A DNA stretch of 64,000 nt, taken from contig NC_068571.1 in assembly GCF_025698545.1 (NCBI RefSeq), positions 50,129,733 to 50,193,732 of the forward strand, given 5' to 3'. Below, one piece after another: positions 35,531 through 46,441 of this stretch (its first letter is position 1; each line of letters starts with the position of its first letter). The DNA comes from Gossypium raimondii (lineage: Eukaryota; Streptophyta; Magnoliopsida; Malvales; Malvaceae). A program made the position numbers and the translations under genes. The notes under the pieces are model-generated. The model was not told the origin of the DNA. It saw nothing but the letters and a program-made list of their open reading frames with translations, and made no database searches.

Positions 35531-35984
35531 GTATTTAATTTTAATAAATTTATTACATTAATGTTTTTCACTCATCATGATATCTAATCTTAATTAACTA
35601 AAGAGCCAATGTATTTTTAACTTGGAAAACCAAACCCTAGACCCAAAATTTGGGTAGAAAGAAATTAAAATCATCCACAAACTTTGCAATAAAATTGACT
35701 TAATGCAATGAATATAAGTAGATTGTAGATATCTCACCAAACAGCGGCTTGGTCATGTGTTAGGTGAATAGTGTGTTTGAAAATGAGGCAAGGGACACTG
35801 CTAGCTGTGCCTGTGACACAATCTGCCCCCACCCTCTTTTATTTAAGTTTGGTCTTTTTTCTAATACCCCAATGTCGGAAAGTTAGGTTTATTGTCGACT
35901 TGGAGAAATAATTTTTAAATAATGAAATGACTTTTTTAATAATCTCATGGTTTTTTATCATAACTACCCATAGCTCCTTTTCAA

Positions 35985-36095
35985 CTCTTAAATAGGAAAA
36001 TAATGCATTTCAGAACACTCGAACCCATGTCCTCCTATACTGACAACAATATCTATGCCAATTAAGCTAAGACTCAATCAGCAATAATGAAATGA
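35985..36095 (-). mobile_element. SINE-like repeat, copy 3
   Basis: The reverse complement reads TGATTGAGTCTTAGCTTAATTGG (A-box region; the core is TAGCTTAATTGG), then AGGAGGACATGGGTTCGAGTG (B-box region). Spacing between boxes is about 45 bases. Followed by CTGAAATGCATTATTTTCC, as in the other copies. Confidence 0.65.
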
Positions 36096-37012
36096 GTTTT
36101 TAAATCCATCTAAACTAGACTGAGATAAGGGTTGCATTATTCAGAGACTTAATAAAATATATAATTCATGTGAGATAAGGGTTCGATCTTCGTTCCGGGT
36201 ATAGAGGATTTTCAAAACTCATGGTTAATTACAAAATATGAATGATTAGTTATTGGGGTGGCTTGAAAAATAAAGAAAAAATATTTGAATTTAAGATGGA
36301 TATAAAAAAGAATATTAGAATGAACTGGTTTTAATTTTAATAAAAAGTCAAAATATCTACCAAATGTGAAGGGTTTGAGATAAAAGAAAGATATGTAAAA
36401 TTCTTTGAATTTATTTAATAGGCACTTTTAAGACATAAAATAATGGTAAGACTAAGACAGGACAAATTACAGTACACTTCTAAGATGCCATATGTTTTGG
36501 TTCTTAGATAAATGTCCCAGAATTGAACGTTAATGATTTTAATTGCAAATATTTAATAAAATCAACAATATGTAATAAATTTGTAAAATTTGTAATTTGA
36601 GTTTACATTTTTACTAAGAAATAAAAGGGATGAAATTAATATTATGATATATAAAAATATGTTTAAAAATCTATAAAGAGAAAAGAAGAAGAAATGTAGG
36701 AGATGGTAACTCAAATATTGTGGACAGCACCGACAGGGAAAATTGGTAAGTTGCTTTTTGAAAAATTCAAAGTCAAAACAGCAATCCTTTTCCACGAGTA
36801 ATTCTTGCAATTTTATTAGTGCACATAATTTCATTCCACCTAATTTTGTGAGGTGAAATCTTAACAATCTTTTGCTTTTATTAAATTAAGGAGGACGTTG
36901 GTGCCCAAAAGTAACCAATAACCTCCTCATCAATCCAATCTTTTCCTTTTGGGTTTACTGGTTATGTAATATTATATTTGTTAAAAGTTTGTATCCAAAG
37001 TAAATGAAGTTG

Positions 37013-37172
37013 TTGATTGAGTTTTAGCTCGATTGGTATTGGTATTGTTGTTAATATAGGAGGACGTGAGTTCGAGTGTGTTGAAGTGCACTGTTCTCTT
37101 ATTTAGGAGTTTGGGAGGGGTTATGAGTAGTTCTAGGCATTGTATAAAAATGAGTAGATATTATAAGAACTT
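37013..37172 (+). mobile_element. SINE-like repeat, copy 4 (most complete)
   Basis: Head TGATTGAGTTTTAGCTCGATTGG has an A-box-like TAGCTCGATTGG at 37025-37036. The B-box-like GAGTTCGAGTG is at 37068-37078, 43 bases from the A-box start. Body: TTGAAGTGCACTGTTCTC, TTTAGGAGTTTGGGAGGGG, TAGTTCTAGGCATTG. The box sequences and spacing fit a tRNA-derived SINE head. No terminal poly-T/A tail with a clean target duplication is visible. Confidence 0.62.
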
Positions 37173-38789
37173 ATAATGGGATTATATCAAAAAAAGTAAA
37201 TGAAGCCCATTGCATGCATTTTTCTCTAATAGAATCTTTTAAGGTGGCTAATAGCTTTTTTTTTTTTTTTATCTTAATTCGATGCCCTTAGAAATTGGGT
37301 TTAAGGTTAGTACCAATTCTGAATGCTCGATAAAGGATTCGCCCTACGTTATGCTCAAAACTTCCAGTTGCAAGATGCTCATCCATCGGAAGCCTTGTCA
37401 ACAATGTTACATTCTACAACCATAACTCAATTAGAGGGAGTATGAGTGACGGCATGAAAGCAACTTTCCCAATTCAACTAGTGTGATAGAATCCGACTTC
37501 TGTTAACCAAGGAATGATTTTGTTGTTAGACAAATCTAGACCCATATTATTGTGAGCTCAAACCACAAGAGAATACTCCAATGTTGACAAAATGTCCTCA
37601 TTCATTTCTCAATAAGCCACCAGGCATTATGGTATGCTTGAAAATTGGAATTTTAAGATACTTATGTATCTAGGCTTTAGTATAATGCAGAAGAGGAATT
37701 TCTTTGGTTTTCTTTGTGAAAAACTAACAAGTTTGATTGTCTATTTATAGGTTTTAAAATTAGGGTTTTCAAAACGAAGCTCAAGATTCAATGGTGTTAA
37801 CTTTCGTTTAAATTTTCATTGAAATATTTTAAAATTACGTTATACATTTTCAAAAAAGAAATAATTATCCATAACTTGACACTAAAAGATGTTGAGTTCA
37901 GAGTTAAATATTACCCTAGCCTTTCAAAATTAACTTAAATTTTAAAAATTCAACTAGGAAATCGATTCCTATAGATATCGAGGTATACTATAATCATATA
38001 ATAATTACAACAATTATAATGGGACACGAATAACTTGACAATGTTAACATCCTCACTAAACTCAACGCCAGTAAATATCAAATTATTAAAAGAAACTCTA
38101 AGAAATAACTTTTATAAACTTATATTAATAAACAATATAAAAAATTACTAATAAATTATCACAACATAATAAGACACGTAGGACATTCCTAGAAAAGTAA
38201 AAAAGAATTTATGGACCTACTTTATAATAAAGGGGTTTTGCTAAAAGATATTGAGCTTTAACTTTATGGTATTGTTAAAAGATTCTCAAGGTATGATGAT
38301 GACCTTTTTTTTTTTTTTTACTTTTTAATTTCTTAGGAGCCCACAAGTTTATGAATATCAAATCTAGAAGCATGAATCTTGTGGTAGGTTTAAATTCCCA
38401 TCAAAATGTAATCAAATAATTAGAATTTTTGTGCTCAATTAAAAACCCACAAATTCTTTTTTTGGTAAATTAAAATAATAGGGTAAAACTCAAATAATAA
38501 ACGTAATTAGTACGATTCGAACCCAGATTAACTATCGGGCCATCACATGAAATTTGAAAACCCACAATTTTTTATTTTTATTTTTGCTTTAGCATGATTA
38601 AAATTATATAATTGATTTGATAATTTATGAAATATCAACATTTTAAATTTGTAGGAATTAATCCGCATTGGGGACTACCAAGAAAATTAAACATTCTAGT
38701 CTCAATTTCCCCCCCTAGGTGGGACATTGTTTGCCTCGTTTTAACTTGCGGGATAAGTAAATAATTTAGCCAGCATTTATTAAATGTAA
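37173..38789. other. Intergenic, possible LTR-like promoter on the minus strand
   Basis: About 37280-37860 is less AT-rich. On the minus strand it carries CCTATAAATAGACAATC, a good TATA-like site, followed by a transcript-like stretch. It could be a decayed LTR, but no TG...CA ends or pol frame could be tied to it. A tRNA-B-box-like GGGTTCGAATC (reverse strand, near 38520) stands alone. No gene seen. Confidence 0.3.
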
Positions 38790-39105
38790 TAAATACCGAA
38801 AATATATATCAACTATGGTTTAATGTACAATTGTGTATGTCTGATCAAATTCATGTAATTATTGATATAACATCATTTTATGTTTATATATTGCATACAT
38901 AATTAATTATATTTATCCAATACAAATATAACTTGATGTATTTGTTTCTTTAAATGTGTATGATTAAATCAAAATTAAAGTTCCAAGTATACATTTGAAC
39001 CACAATTAGAGCTTCACGCAGTATAATTACACCAAATTAAAGTTTATGTATACAATTGCACATTAAATCAAAGTTCATGTATAATTTTAAGATTTATCTC
39101 AATAA
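38790..39105. mobile_element. Foldback MITE, family M1 (copy 2, diverged)
   Basis: Left ATATATATCAACTATGGTTTAATG..CAATTG and right CAATTGCACATTAAATCAAAG..TTTATCTCA parallel the arms of 17584-17948. The middle shares TTTAAATGTGTATGATTAAATC and TATATTGCATACATAATTAA with that copy's TATGCAATATA zone. Ends are decayed. Confidence 0.55.
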
Positions 39106-39699
39106 AAATTAAATCCAAGTCTAAAATAATGATTGAAGTTTTTTGGAAATCACACGAATTTTCTTTCTATTGTAATCCTTATATTATATACTAATAGGAA
39201 AATGATAATATTTTATTCTCGACAATGAAAATTTTCGTTTACAAAGCTTATTTTTATTTATAATTCTTTCAAACCTGTAAATCAGGGAAACATCATTTTT
39301 AAGACACATATTTTTTTTATTGATGTAAGAAAAGTAGACAAGGTTCAACGTGAAAATTTAAAATTGTATTAAAAAATTATAAAGTTTTGAGGGCTTAAGT
39401 GGATGGTAGACACCAACCAGAAGCACTGTTAACATTCAACTTTGGAGGTCCAATTTCCAGAAAAGTAGGCCCAAATAGATGAGGGAATTTCATTTTAACT
39501 AGAAATAATCCAGTTAACAAAATAGAATCAGTGCAATACAATGTGGATCCAAATGAGGATATGATAAAAAAGCTTCTATGACCCATTTCAATTTTAAATA
39601 TATTTTTATATTCTTAAATATTATAAAAAAATTAATTAATTATTAACATTATCGAGATAAATCAGTCATCTGATGTTGTCTTATGTTACAAATCTAATG

Positions 39700-40333
39700 A
39701 GACAAGTGACATAAACCTGAGGAGCCGCAGCGTCACTCGGAACACCATACCAAGTCCTCCCTCGAAATAGCTCTCATCTTCCAAGGTGTCTCTCCCTCCT
39801 CCACTACTCTTCTTTGGGTTCAATGACACAAAAGCTGAACGAAGCATGTCATTAGCATACTCAACCATGGAAGGATTATCAACTGTTGCTTTCCAAAAAA
39901 GGGTTTCAACTTCCAAAGTTGAAAGGTTACCCTTCTTGCTGTATTTTTTGAAGTAATTCCTTTTGAAATGTTTGGCTTTGGCTTCGAATTCTTGGAAAGT
40001 ATAGTGCTCCCCACTTTGCCATACCGGTTTCTGAACAGGTCGGGGCTTTTTGGGGCAAAACCCGATCTGTTGTTGACGAGTAGTGAATGTGGGTGTTGGA
40101 TTCAAATCGGAGCTTGCATTAGCTTCAGCACAAACCAAAAGGGAATGATTGAGGTTCCCAATTGCTGTCTTTTTAGATGTGGGTGGTACTGGCGGTATGA
40201 TTTTGCTGATTCCATACTGGGAAACCTCTTTTTCGATCTTGAAACTCTGCTAAAGTAGGCCTAAAGGCATGGATTTCTGCCGTGAAAACGCTTCTTGACT
40301 TTGCTCTAATGAATGATGACTTGAACAAGCCAT
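39700..40333 (-). pseudogene. Broken ELF6/REF6-type JmjN/JmjC histone demethylase copy
   Basis: Reads on the minus strand from ATG 40333. First comes KSMPL, then (after a frame change) RPTLAEFQD, then (after a gap of about 8 residues) IEKEVSQYGI.KIIPPVPPTSK, which is the JmjN region. Next follow FTTRQQQIGFCPKK, RPVQKPVWQSGEHYTFQEF, LEVETLFWKATVDNPS, VEYANDM and SGGGRDT. The sequence then jumps, in another frame, to TWYGVPSDAA, a JmjC-core word, so the stretch between is deleted. Nothing recognisable follows. The intact family are long nuclear H3K27me3 demethylases; here iron-binding residues and zinc fingers are absent. It is intron-less over this span, but the deletion leaves duplication versus retrocopy unsettled. 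Confidence 0.85.
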
Positions 40334-40959
40334 GAAAAAAAAATTGTGGGTAAGGTTTACGTAACCAATTGAAAAAAGTTCATATTGTAAAAAAGAGCTC
40401 AGAAAAAAAAAAAAAGTTTTGAAGATTACTCTAAGCTTCCATTTTCTTTGTTTTTATACTCTGAAAATTGGGTTTTCTTTGCTTTTCTTTTCCTCTGTTT
40501 TTTTTTTCTTTGGCAAATTACAGAGTAAAAGAGTGAAAAATATTAAAATGTTTATTTTATGAATAACAAACGAAGGGGTCAAACTATGGGGGAATTGGAT
40601 GGGTTTTATTCTGGGTTTGGAAGGAAGTTATGAAAATTACAGTCTCTTCTTCTTCTTCCCTCTAACTGACCGGTTAACAAGGAGTTGATTGGGTGACTGA
40701 GGGTGTCATTTTTCCTATTAATTTTTAATTTTGAACCTGTCAAGGCAGGTTTAACATGTGTCAATACTTTTTATTTAAAAAATATGCATTTAAAAAAGTA
40801 TAAAAAAATTGAACCCTCCATCTGGCTTAGTGATGACACGTCATGTCAAACCAAATGAAAGATTAAAAAAATTAAAATAATTAGTTTTAAAATATGAAAA
40901 TCACTATGTGTCATCTAAATAATATGAAAAATAAACTTAAGATGTCTGTAACAACAATG
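40334..40959. other. Region upstream of the JmjN pseudogene
   Basis: Contains pyrimidine-rich tracts (about 40440-40515 and 40640-40665) of the kind found in plant 5' untranslated leaders. They may be the copied promoter and leader of the pseudogene. No gene seen. Confidence 0.35.
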
Positions 40960-41580
40960 TTAGTGTCACAAGTCAATTGGGCACCAACTTAGTTAGGGTT
41001 ATTCAAAAGAATTTTGCTTTATTTTGTGCTTTAACGAAAACCAATAAAAAATAACATATTGTGGGAGTTGAATTTATATCAATTCAATTAGTAAAATTTA
41101 AATTTACTTCTCAACTAAAGTTTCATTTTAATATTTTACATTTGTTTTTCTTTTAATATGCACAAATTATTACCTTTATTAGTTATATATCTATACTTAC
41201 TATTATTTAAGTCATTGATTGAGTTGGTGCCACGAGTCAATCGGTACCAACTCGATTAGAGAAATTATGAAAATATTCTCCCATAATTAGAATAAGTTAT
41301 ACTATTCGAGGATACTTTAATTTTTTATTTTAACAAAAATCAATAAAATTTTACATGTTTTAAGATTTGAATTCACACTAATTGAATTTGTAAAATTTAA
41401 ATTTATCGCTCAATCAAATATTCATTTTGATTTTTTTATACATTTTTATTTTAATTTTATTATGCACACTATATTAGTTTCATATTTATTATTATACATA
41501 TTTCATATGTTATTAATAATTAATTTAAAATAATATATTTTATTATTTATTATATATTATTATTAAATATATATCTATTT
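40960..41580 (+). repeat. Dispersed repeat R2, two copies in tandem
   Basis: First copy from about 40960 (TAGTGTCACAAGTCAATTGGG, CACCAACTTAGTTAGGG); second from about 41215 (TTGAGTTGGTGCCACGAGTC, GGTACCAACTCGATTAGAG). Each is followed by the same ATTCGAGG/ACTTTAAT, TTGAATT-(C/T)A-ACT-AATT, TTTATCGCTCAATCAAA and TACATTT blocks. Confidence 0.6.
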
Positions 41581-42199
41581 TTAATTCGTAATATTCATAC
41601 ACAACTTTATTTGAAAGCTTCCAAGTAAAAAGCCAGTTAGGGGCGTCCCTACAAATTCTGCGATTCCAACCAGTTTGGCAAATTATGAGAGCCCCCTCAA
41701 TCCCCCGTTCAATTCAAGTCGGCTTATCGACCAGCGCATACGTCTACGTCATCCTTATTTGCTTACTTATCATATTCCTCCACCTGTCCTGCATTACATC
41801 TTTTCCACTTCCACTAACCTCCTCACCTTTTCAACCGATTTACAAAACCTACCCTCACTCGCACCTTCCATTAACCTTCCCATACGTGGCTTTTACTTAC
41901 AGTACCAAAATTTAACTTTTTAAAAACTCGTGACGGTACCGCCCTGGCCAGCCGTTACATATTTTTTTATTTTCCTTTTTTTAATTAATTGTAAAAGAAA
42001 AAAAACACGAGGTCGCTTTTTCCTTTTTTGAATTTTCGGAGCTTTTATACTAATTTGATTTTACATTTTACTTGTTCACCAAGGTAATTTTTACATCAAT
42101 AATTAATTTTTAAAATTTTGTAATACAATGATGATTAAACCAAATTATTTCAAAAGTAAATAAATATTAGATTTTAAATTTTAATTCCTTATATTTATA
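41581..42199. other. Intergenic, no gene seen
   Basis: A C/T-rich patch (41690-41900) opens two overlapping frames of about 80 codons with no family resemblance; I do not call them. Otherwise AT-rich. Confidence 0.4.
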
Positions 42200-42209
42200 G
42201 ATTTAGTAT

Positions 42210-42470
42210 CAAATTCATAAACTCACCCAAGACATTCTTCAGGTTGTTAAAGTCATTCAAGATGATCACTTGTCAGATACACACAAAACTACAAAATATA
42301 CAGCATTGGAGGATAAAACATATTCCAAGGGAGAAAAATCAAGCTGTTGGTCATATTGCAAAGATGGTAACCATAAGATGCACTGCTTTACAAGTATTTG
42401 AAGCCATTCCCAAAGATTTACCAACTGATCTTGTAACTGACGGACTTGTTAATTTCCGATTTTGTTAAGT
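42210..42470 (+). pseudogene. LINE reverse-transcriptase RNase H-like remnant
   Basis: In pieces and two frames: TQDILQVVKVIQDD, then WRIKHIPREKNQAVGHIAKM. The second matches the end of the plant LINE-associated RNase H (RVT_3-type) domain, whose hallmark is 'H(V/I)(P/Y)RE.N..AD..AK'; here the usual Asp is replaced (AVGHIAK). No RT domain lies beside it. Short and non-functional. Confidence 0.65.
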
Positions 42471-43317
42471 TAATTTAGTTAGTAGGTTTTTCAAAAAAAA
42501 TAAATCATAAACCCACTATTTTATTAGTATTGAAAAATCATTAACAAAATTGCAGAATATTCATCTCTAAAAGATAAAATGATTTAATTATTATCAATCT
42601 TAAAAAACATGTATTTAAAGATAATTAATTATAATATTAATATTTTATTCACACATCCTGCCTGTTTATATATATTTGGAGGTCAAGTTTTTTTATATTT
42701 ATATATTTTAAATTTTAACGTTTCTAAAATATTTTTTAGAATTAAGATTAAGTTGACAAAAATATAAATTTAAGTGCTTAACTTGTTATGTATGATTGAT
42801 AGAAAAGATTAATTGATGAGATTAATTATTTTAAATTGTTCACATTTGAAATTGACAAAGAATAAATTAATCCATTTCTTTAAAATTGACCAATTTACTC
42901 GATATTGAATTCGAGAGGGACTGAAGAAGTGTTTTTACCAATTAAATTAGCATACAAAATAGGAAACCTAAACCATGGGCAAATCTCGGGGCTTTTTGTA
43001 AATAAAGTGAAGAATAGGGATGAATTGATACGGCGGTGGATAATAATGGCACCGGTTGTTTGGATCCCACGTAAGGGTCAGAAATGCACAACCCTGTTAA
43101 ACCGAGCTTCTAGGTGGGCTCTTTCTTGCAATTACTACTTTCCACGCGCGGTGTTGACCGTGATAATTACACCCCCACAAAATTTTCACGTTAAGCCGTG
43201 CCAATTTCTTTCTTTGAAAACGAGGACAATGTATTTTGTATAAGAATTTTTATTGACAAAATAAAAATAGTAGTAATAGTAAAAAATATATTATATTTAA
43301 AAAATAAAATTATTTTA
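42471..43317. other. Intergenic, no gene called
   Basis: 42905-43243 opens 112 codons on the plus strand, but only from a TTG and with no recognisable family. It is a less AT-rich patch of unknown origin. The remainder is AT-rich. Confidence 0.35.
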
Positions 43318-43400
43318 CCGATTGATTCTTAGTCTGATTGACATTGATATTATTATTAGTACAAAAATGATGTAGATTTCAGTACACTAAAATATATTAT
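43318..43400 (+). mobile_element. SINE-like repeat, copy 5 (degenerate)
   Basis: CGATTGATTCTTAGTCTGATTG then ACATTGATATTATTATTAG and ATTTCAGTACACTAAAAT parallel the copies at 37013 and 35985, with the B box destroyed (ATGATGTAGATTT). Confidence 0.4.
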
Positions 43401-43732
43401 CATTTTATTTGAAAGTTATAGAATAATTATGCGTATGAAATTAATCTTATAATAATTATTAATCTCTTTGTTAAAGAGAATTTTTTAAAAATAAATACTA
43501 ATCACAAAATTATTTAATTTTTATGAATAAAAATTGAACCGTCATCATCAGGCGATACTCGTGGTTGAGGCCTAGTTAAAAATTTAAATATAATATTCAA
43601 AAAGAAAAAAAAGTGATATAAGTTGAAGGCTAATTTTAGATTTAAGCCAAAGTAGAAACTTGAGAAAGAGAAAGTCAGTTGTAGACGGCTGTTGTTGAGA
43701 GTGTGGAATTGAAACCGCCATAGGCCGAGAGA

Positions 43733-43738
43733 CACGTG
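43733..43738. promoter_or_regulatory. G-box (CACGTG) upstream of the PNRC-motif gene
   Basis: Palindromic CACGTG, in context ACACGTGGC, lies 188 bases before the ATG at 43926. ACACGTGGC is the core of many plant G-box/ABRE sites bound by bZIP and bHLH factors. Function here is inferred from position only. Confidence 0.4.
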
Positions 43739-43925
43739 GCCGCCTAATCAATTTACATTGGCTCCTCCTTAAAAGCCCTCCTTCCTTCCTAACCCTAACT
43801 CAGTTATATGTTCCATTCATTTTCTCTCCCTTTTGTTGTTCCTTTTCTTGTCTCTTCTAATCTTTTATATTTCCATATATATTTTTAGAAAAAAAATTGT
43901 AAATCCCTCTTGCTGTTTTTCTGCC

Positions 43926-44471
43926 ATGGTTGTTGCTGTTTTAAAACCAGAAGACTGTTTAAAGCTACCTAATCCCATGAAACAACCTCAAAATCCTTGG
44001 CATAATCCTAATCACAGCACTAACCGGACGAATCGTTCACAAGGGAACCGTAAGAAGCGTTCTCCCAACACCTCCCCTCCTTCTCGTCCCACCGTCGGTC
44101 GCCCCAAAGCTCCAGCCAAGAATCTCGTCATGGGTCAAGTCAAGATCCTCAAACGCGGCGAAGATCTTAAACAATCTAAGCCGGATAAGCATGTGAGGTT
44201 CGCAAAGGAAAACGTTCATGTAGATCTGGGTTCCACCGACTGTTTGAGTCCAGATCCCGGGTCCGTCCCGACCCAGATCCGACTCACCGAGTCAGAAAAC
44301 AACGGAAGTAAGGTTCTTCCGGTCTCGTTCTACGCTGGGTCTGCCTTTATAACATCGCCCCCTCCAAGTTCTGTTCCGTTGCCGGCGTTTTTCACAAAGA
44401 AGATCGGGGTTGCTTTGAAGGATGACGTCGCTACGAGTGCCTTGAGGAGGATATTAAGGCTAGATTTGTAG
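43926..44471 (+). CDS. Small basic protein with PNRC-type proline motif
   Basis: Single exon, 181 residues. The start is ATG 43926 in a strong context (GCCATGG); the frame extends further 5' only from a TTG through a T-rich leader. Residues 1-90 are Pro/Asn/Lys-rich and basic (NRKKRSP at 41-47). The clearest signature is SFYAGSAFITSPPPSSVPLP at 134-153, which resembles the PNRC family motif (YAG..F..(P/S)PSP..LP.P) of proline-rich nuclear receptor coactivators; plant proteins with this motif are known but poorly studied. In animals PNRC2 links to DCP1A and mRNA decapping; extending that to this plant protein is inference. A C-terminal tail, ATSALRRILRLDL, is also distinct. No signal peptide or membrane span. 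Confidence 0.82.
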   Translation: MVVAVLKPEDCLKLPNPMKQPQNPWHNPNHSTNRTNRSQGNRKKRSPNTSPPSRPTVGRPKAPAKNLVMGQVKILKRGEDLKQSKPDKHVRFAKENVHVDLGSTDCLSPDPGSVPTQIRLTESENNGSKVLPVSFYAGSAFITSPPPSSVPLPAFFTKKIGVALKDDVATSALRRILRLDL

Positions 44472-45319
44472 CCTCAACCAAAAAACAAATAATAACGGTG
44501 TGGGTGGTGCTTGACTGAATTTGTTGTTAGATAGCTAATCTCTTGTTTGGGTTCTCTAATCTTCGATCGTCCTTTATTTTTTCAAGGGGATAGATCGAAA
44601 TAGCTAACTCAAAAAAGTAGGTTTAGTTTTCCTAATCAAGTGTTCTTTTTACTGCTGTATAGCTTTGCGATTGTTTAGTTTAATATGAAACTGTCTACTG
44701 TCTAGTTCGTCCCTTTAGGGTTTATCTTAGTTTCGTTCTAAATTGTGTTTGTATTTAATCTAGTGTTAGTGTGGTAGGTCGATCTTGTAATTGGGTTTGT
44801 GTATCCTCTTTGTTTATCAAGTATTATATATTAGACAGTGAAGTTCTATATGTTTCGTAGCGTTAAATCCCGGTGTTTTATTATTTAGATGCCATGAAAT
44901 AACATGTTCCATATGCATTCAGATTGAACAGAAATCGAAATCCACTGGAAATGTTAGTGGAAAAGCTCCGATAGGTCCTAAATGAAACTCTGCCTGATAT
45001 AAGGTTTATTCCATTATAGATAACTGTTGGTCTTTGATAGAGGGAGGCGCCGTACGCCTCCGTCTTAGACTGGCCGCCTTTCTGGACCGGCATTGATCTT
45101 TGAAGTCGTATCTAAATTCCAAAGTACATAGGGACGAACAGAAGCAGGTCTAATTCAAAGTAATTTAACACCTTCGTTTAGTGGTACATAGGTAAGAACA
45201 GTATCTTGTCAGGTAAGTTAAAATTTATTTAAAAAATATTTATTTTTTAAGTAACCTTAATAAAAATCTGGTTTTTATTTTGTAAGATTAAGAGCAAGTT
45301 GGTACTAAAATTGATTATG
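44472..45319. other. 3' region of the PNRC-motif gene
   Basis: T-rich sequence of 3' untranslated type to about 44880. Beyond it a small GC-richer palindromic patch (GGCGCCGTACGCC at about 45047) of unknown nature. No further gene. Confidence 0.4.
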
Positions 45320-45835
45320 GGTTGGGTTTGATTGGGTAATCTAAAATTTTAGGTCCGCTTCTTAGGTTCAGAATTTGACCCAAAAAATAGGTTTAGAATT
45401 TTATTCAGGTCCAGCCCAGATAGAATGTTAAACTCGACTTTGACTTGATCCGTTCATATTAATTTTTTTATATTATTTTTTATATAAAACAAATTTAAAA
45501 AACATAGTACATATATTAAAAATATTAAAATAAATATTTTTAAAAAAAAATTGAAAATATATTTAAAAAGTCTTATTGCTTTTGAAATGGTAACAAAATT
45601 GATGATAAACAAGAATCCAACAATAAAAATAAAATAGTAGCAAAACAACATTAAACATCGGTGAGAACATTTTAGGCAAATTCAGTCGGGCTGAGCTAGG
45701 GTTAAAAAATCTTACTCGAGGCTCGGCCTGTTTAAAAAATAGATTTTAGATTTTGTTCAAGCCCATTTTTTGAGTTTATAATTTTACTTAAGCCCTCATA
45801 CTTTTCGAATGGATCTCGAGCCGTGATCAGTTCTA
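45320..45835. repeat. Dispersed repeat rich in 'GGGCT/AGCCC' words
   Basis: The left part has TTGGTACTAAAATTGATTATGGG...GGTTGGGTTTGA and CAGGTCCAGCCCAG; the right has TCGGGCTGAGCTAGGG, CTCGGCCTG, TTCAAGCCCA and ends TCGAGCCGTGATCAGTTCTAA. Outer ends are an imperfect inverted match (TTAGAACTGATCACGG vs. TGGTACTAAAATTGATTATGG). The composition and style resemble the hAT-like repeat at 46442. Boundaries approximate. Confidence 0.5.
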
Positions 45836-46441
45836 ATTTTCACATTGATAATTTGTGTAAAAATTGCTAATACATGATATATATGTATATATATATACAA
45901 TTTGGGTACTTTTTATATATATTATTTTTAAAACTTCAAAATTTCAAAATGACATATATTAATCTATTGCTTTAAAATATAAAAAAAGAAGATATAGGAG
46001 CCCTGCAATTTGGGTTTTGCCTTTTCTTTGTTTTAAAGTAAAAAGTTTGGTTACTAAAATGCCAAAAAGGAGGTCCCACGTGAAGCATAATTGAATATGT
46101 TGGGAATGGAGGAGTTAAGAATATAAACATCATCATGCTTTCATGTTTTGGCAGTTTTCGGCCCCTTTCTTGCCATTTTCACTTTCCATCACAATATCTC
46201 AATGTCTTGTTTTGTAAGCACTAAGATGAAGCATACCCCAACCCCCTACCATGTCTTCTACAATCCTCCTCATACATCTTGCTCTCATACCTTCTTAAAT
46301 CTTAGATTCATTTCTGATCGAGTTTTTAAAGTGTTAATATCGTATTAATTATTTTTTATTAACTTAAATGTTAAATATTAAATTAAATTTGACTTTGAAC
46401 ATATTTAAAATATGTAGATTAACTTGTAAATATGTTTGTAT

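Noticed and set aside
36562-36867. 101-codon minus-strand frame
   Set aside because: Phe/Leu/Ile-rich translation of A/T-rich spacer with no context.
37280-37860. Minus-strand LTR with TATAAATAGACAATC
   Set aside because: Attractive TATA site, but no TG...CA ends, target duplication, primer site or pol frame could be attached, so only noted as spacer content.
38500-38550. Possible tRNA gene (GGGTTCGAATC on the minus strand)
   Set aside because: No A box, no cloverleaf arms at the right distances; only the B-box word is present.
39395-39586. 63-codon frame downstream of the JmjN pseudogene
   Set aside because: Could be more of the broken gene, but its text does not match JmjC sequence in any frame that I can recognise, so I did not extend the pseudogene.
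41675-41923. Two overlapping frames of about 80 codons
   Set aside because: C/T-rich patch opens several frames at once; neither resembles a protein family.
42905-43243. 112-codon plus-strand open frame
   Set aside because: Opens only with TTG, no recognisable family, ends in AT-rich sequence.
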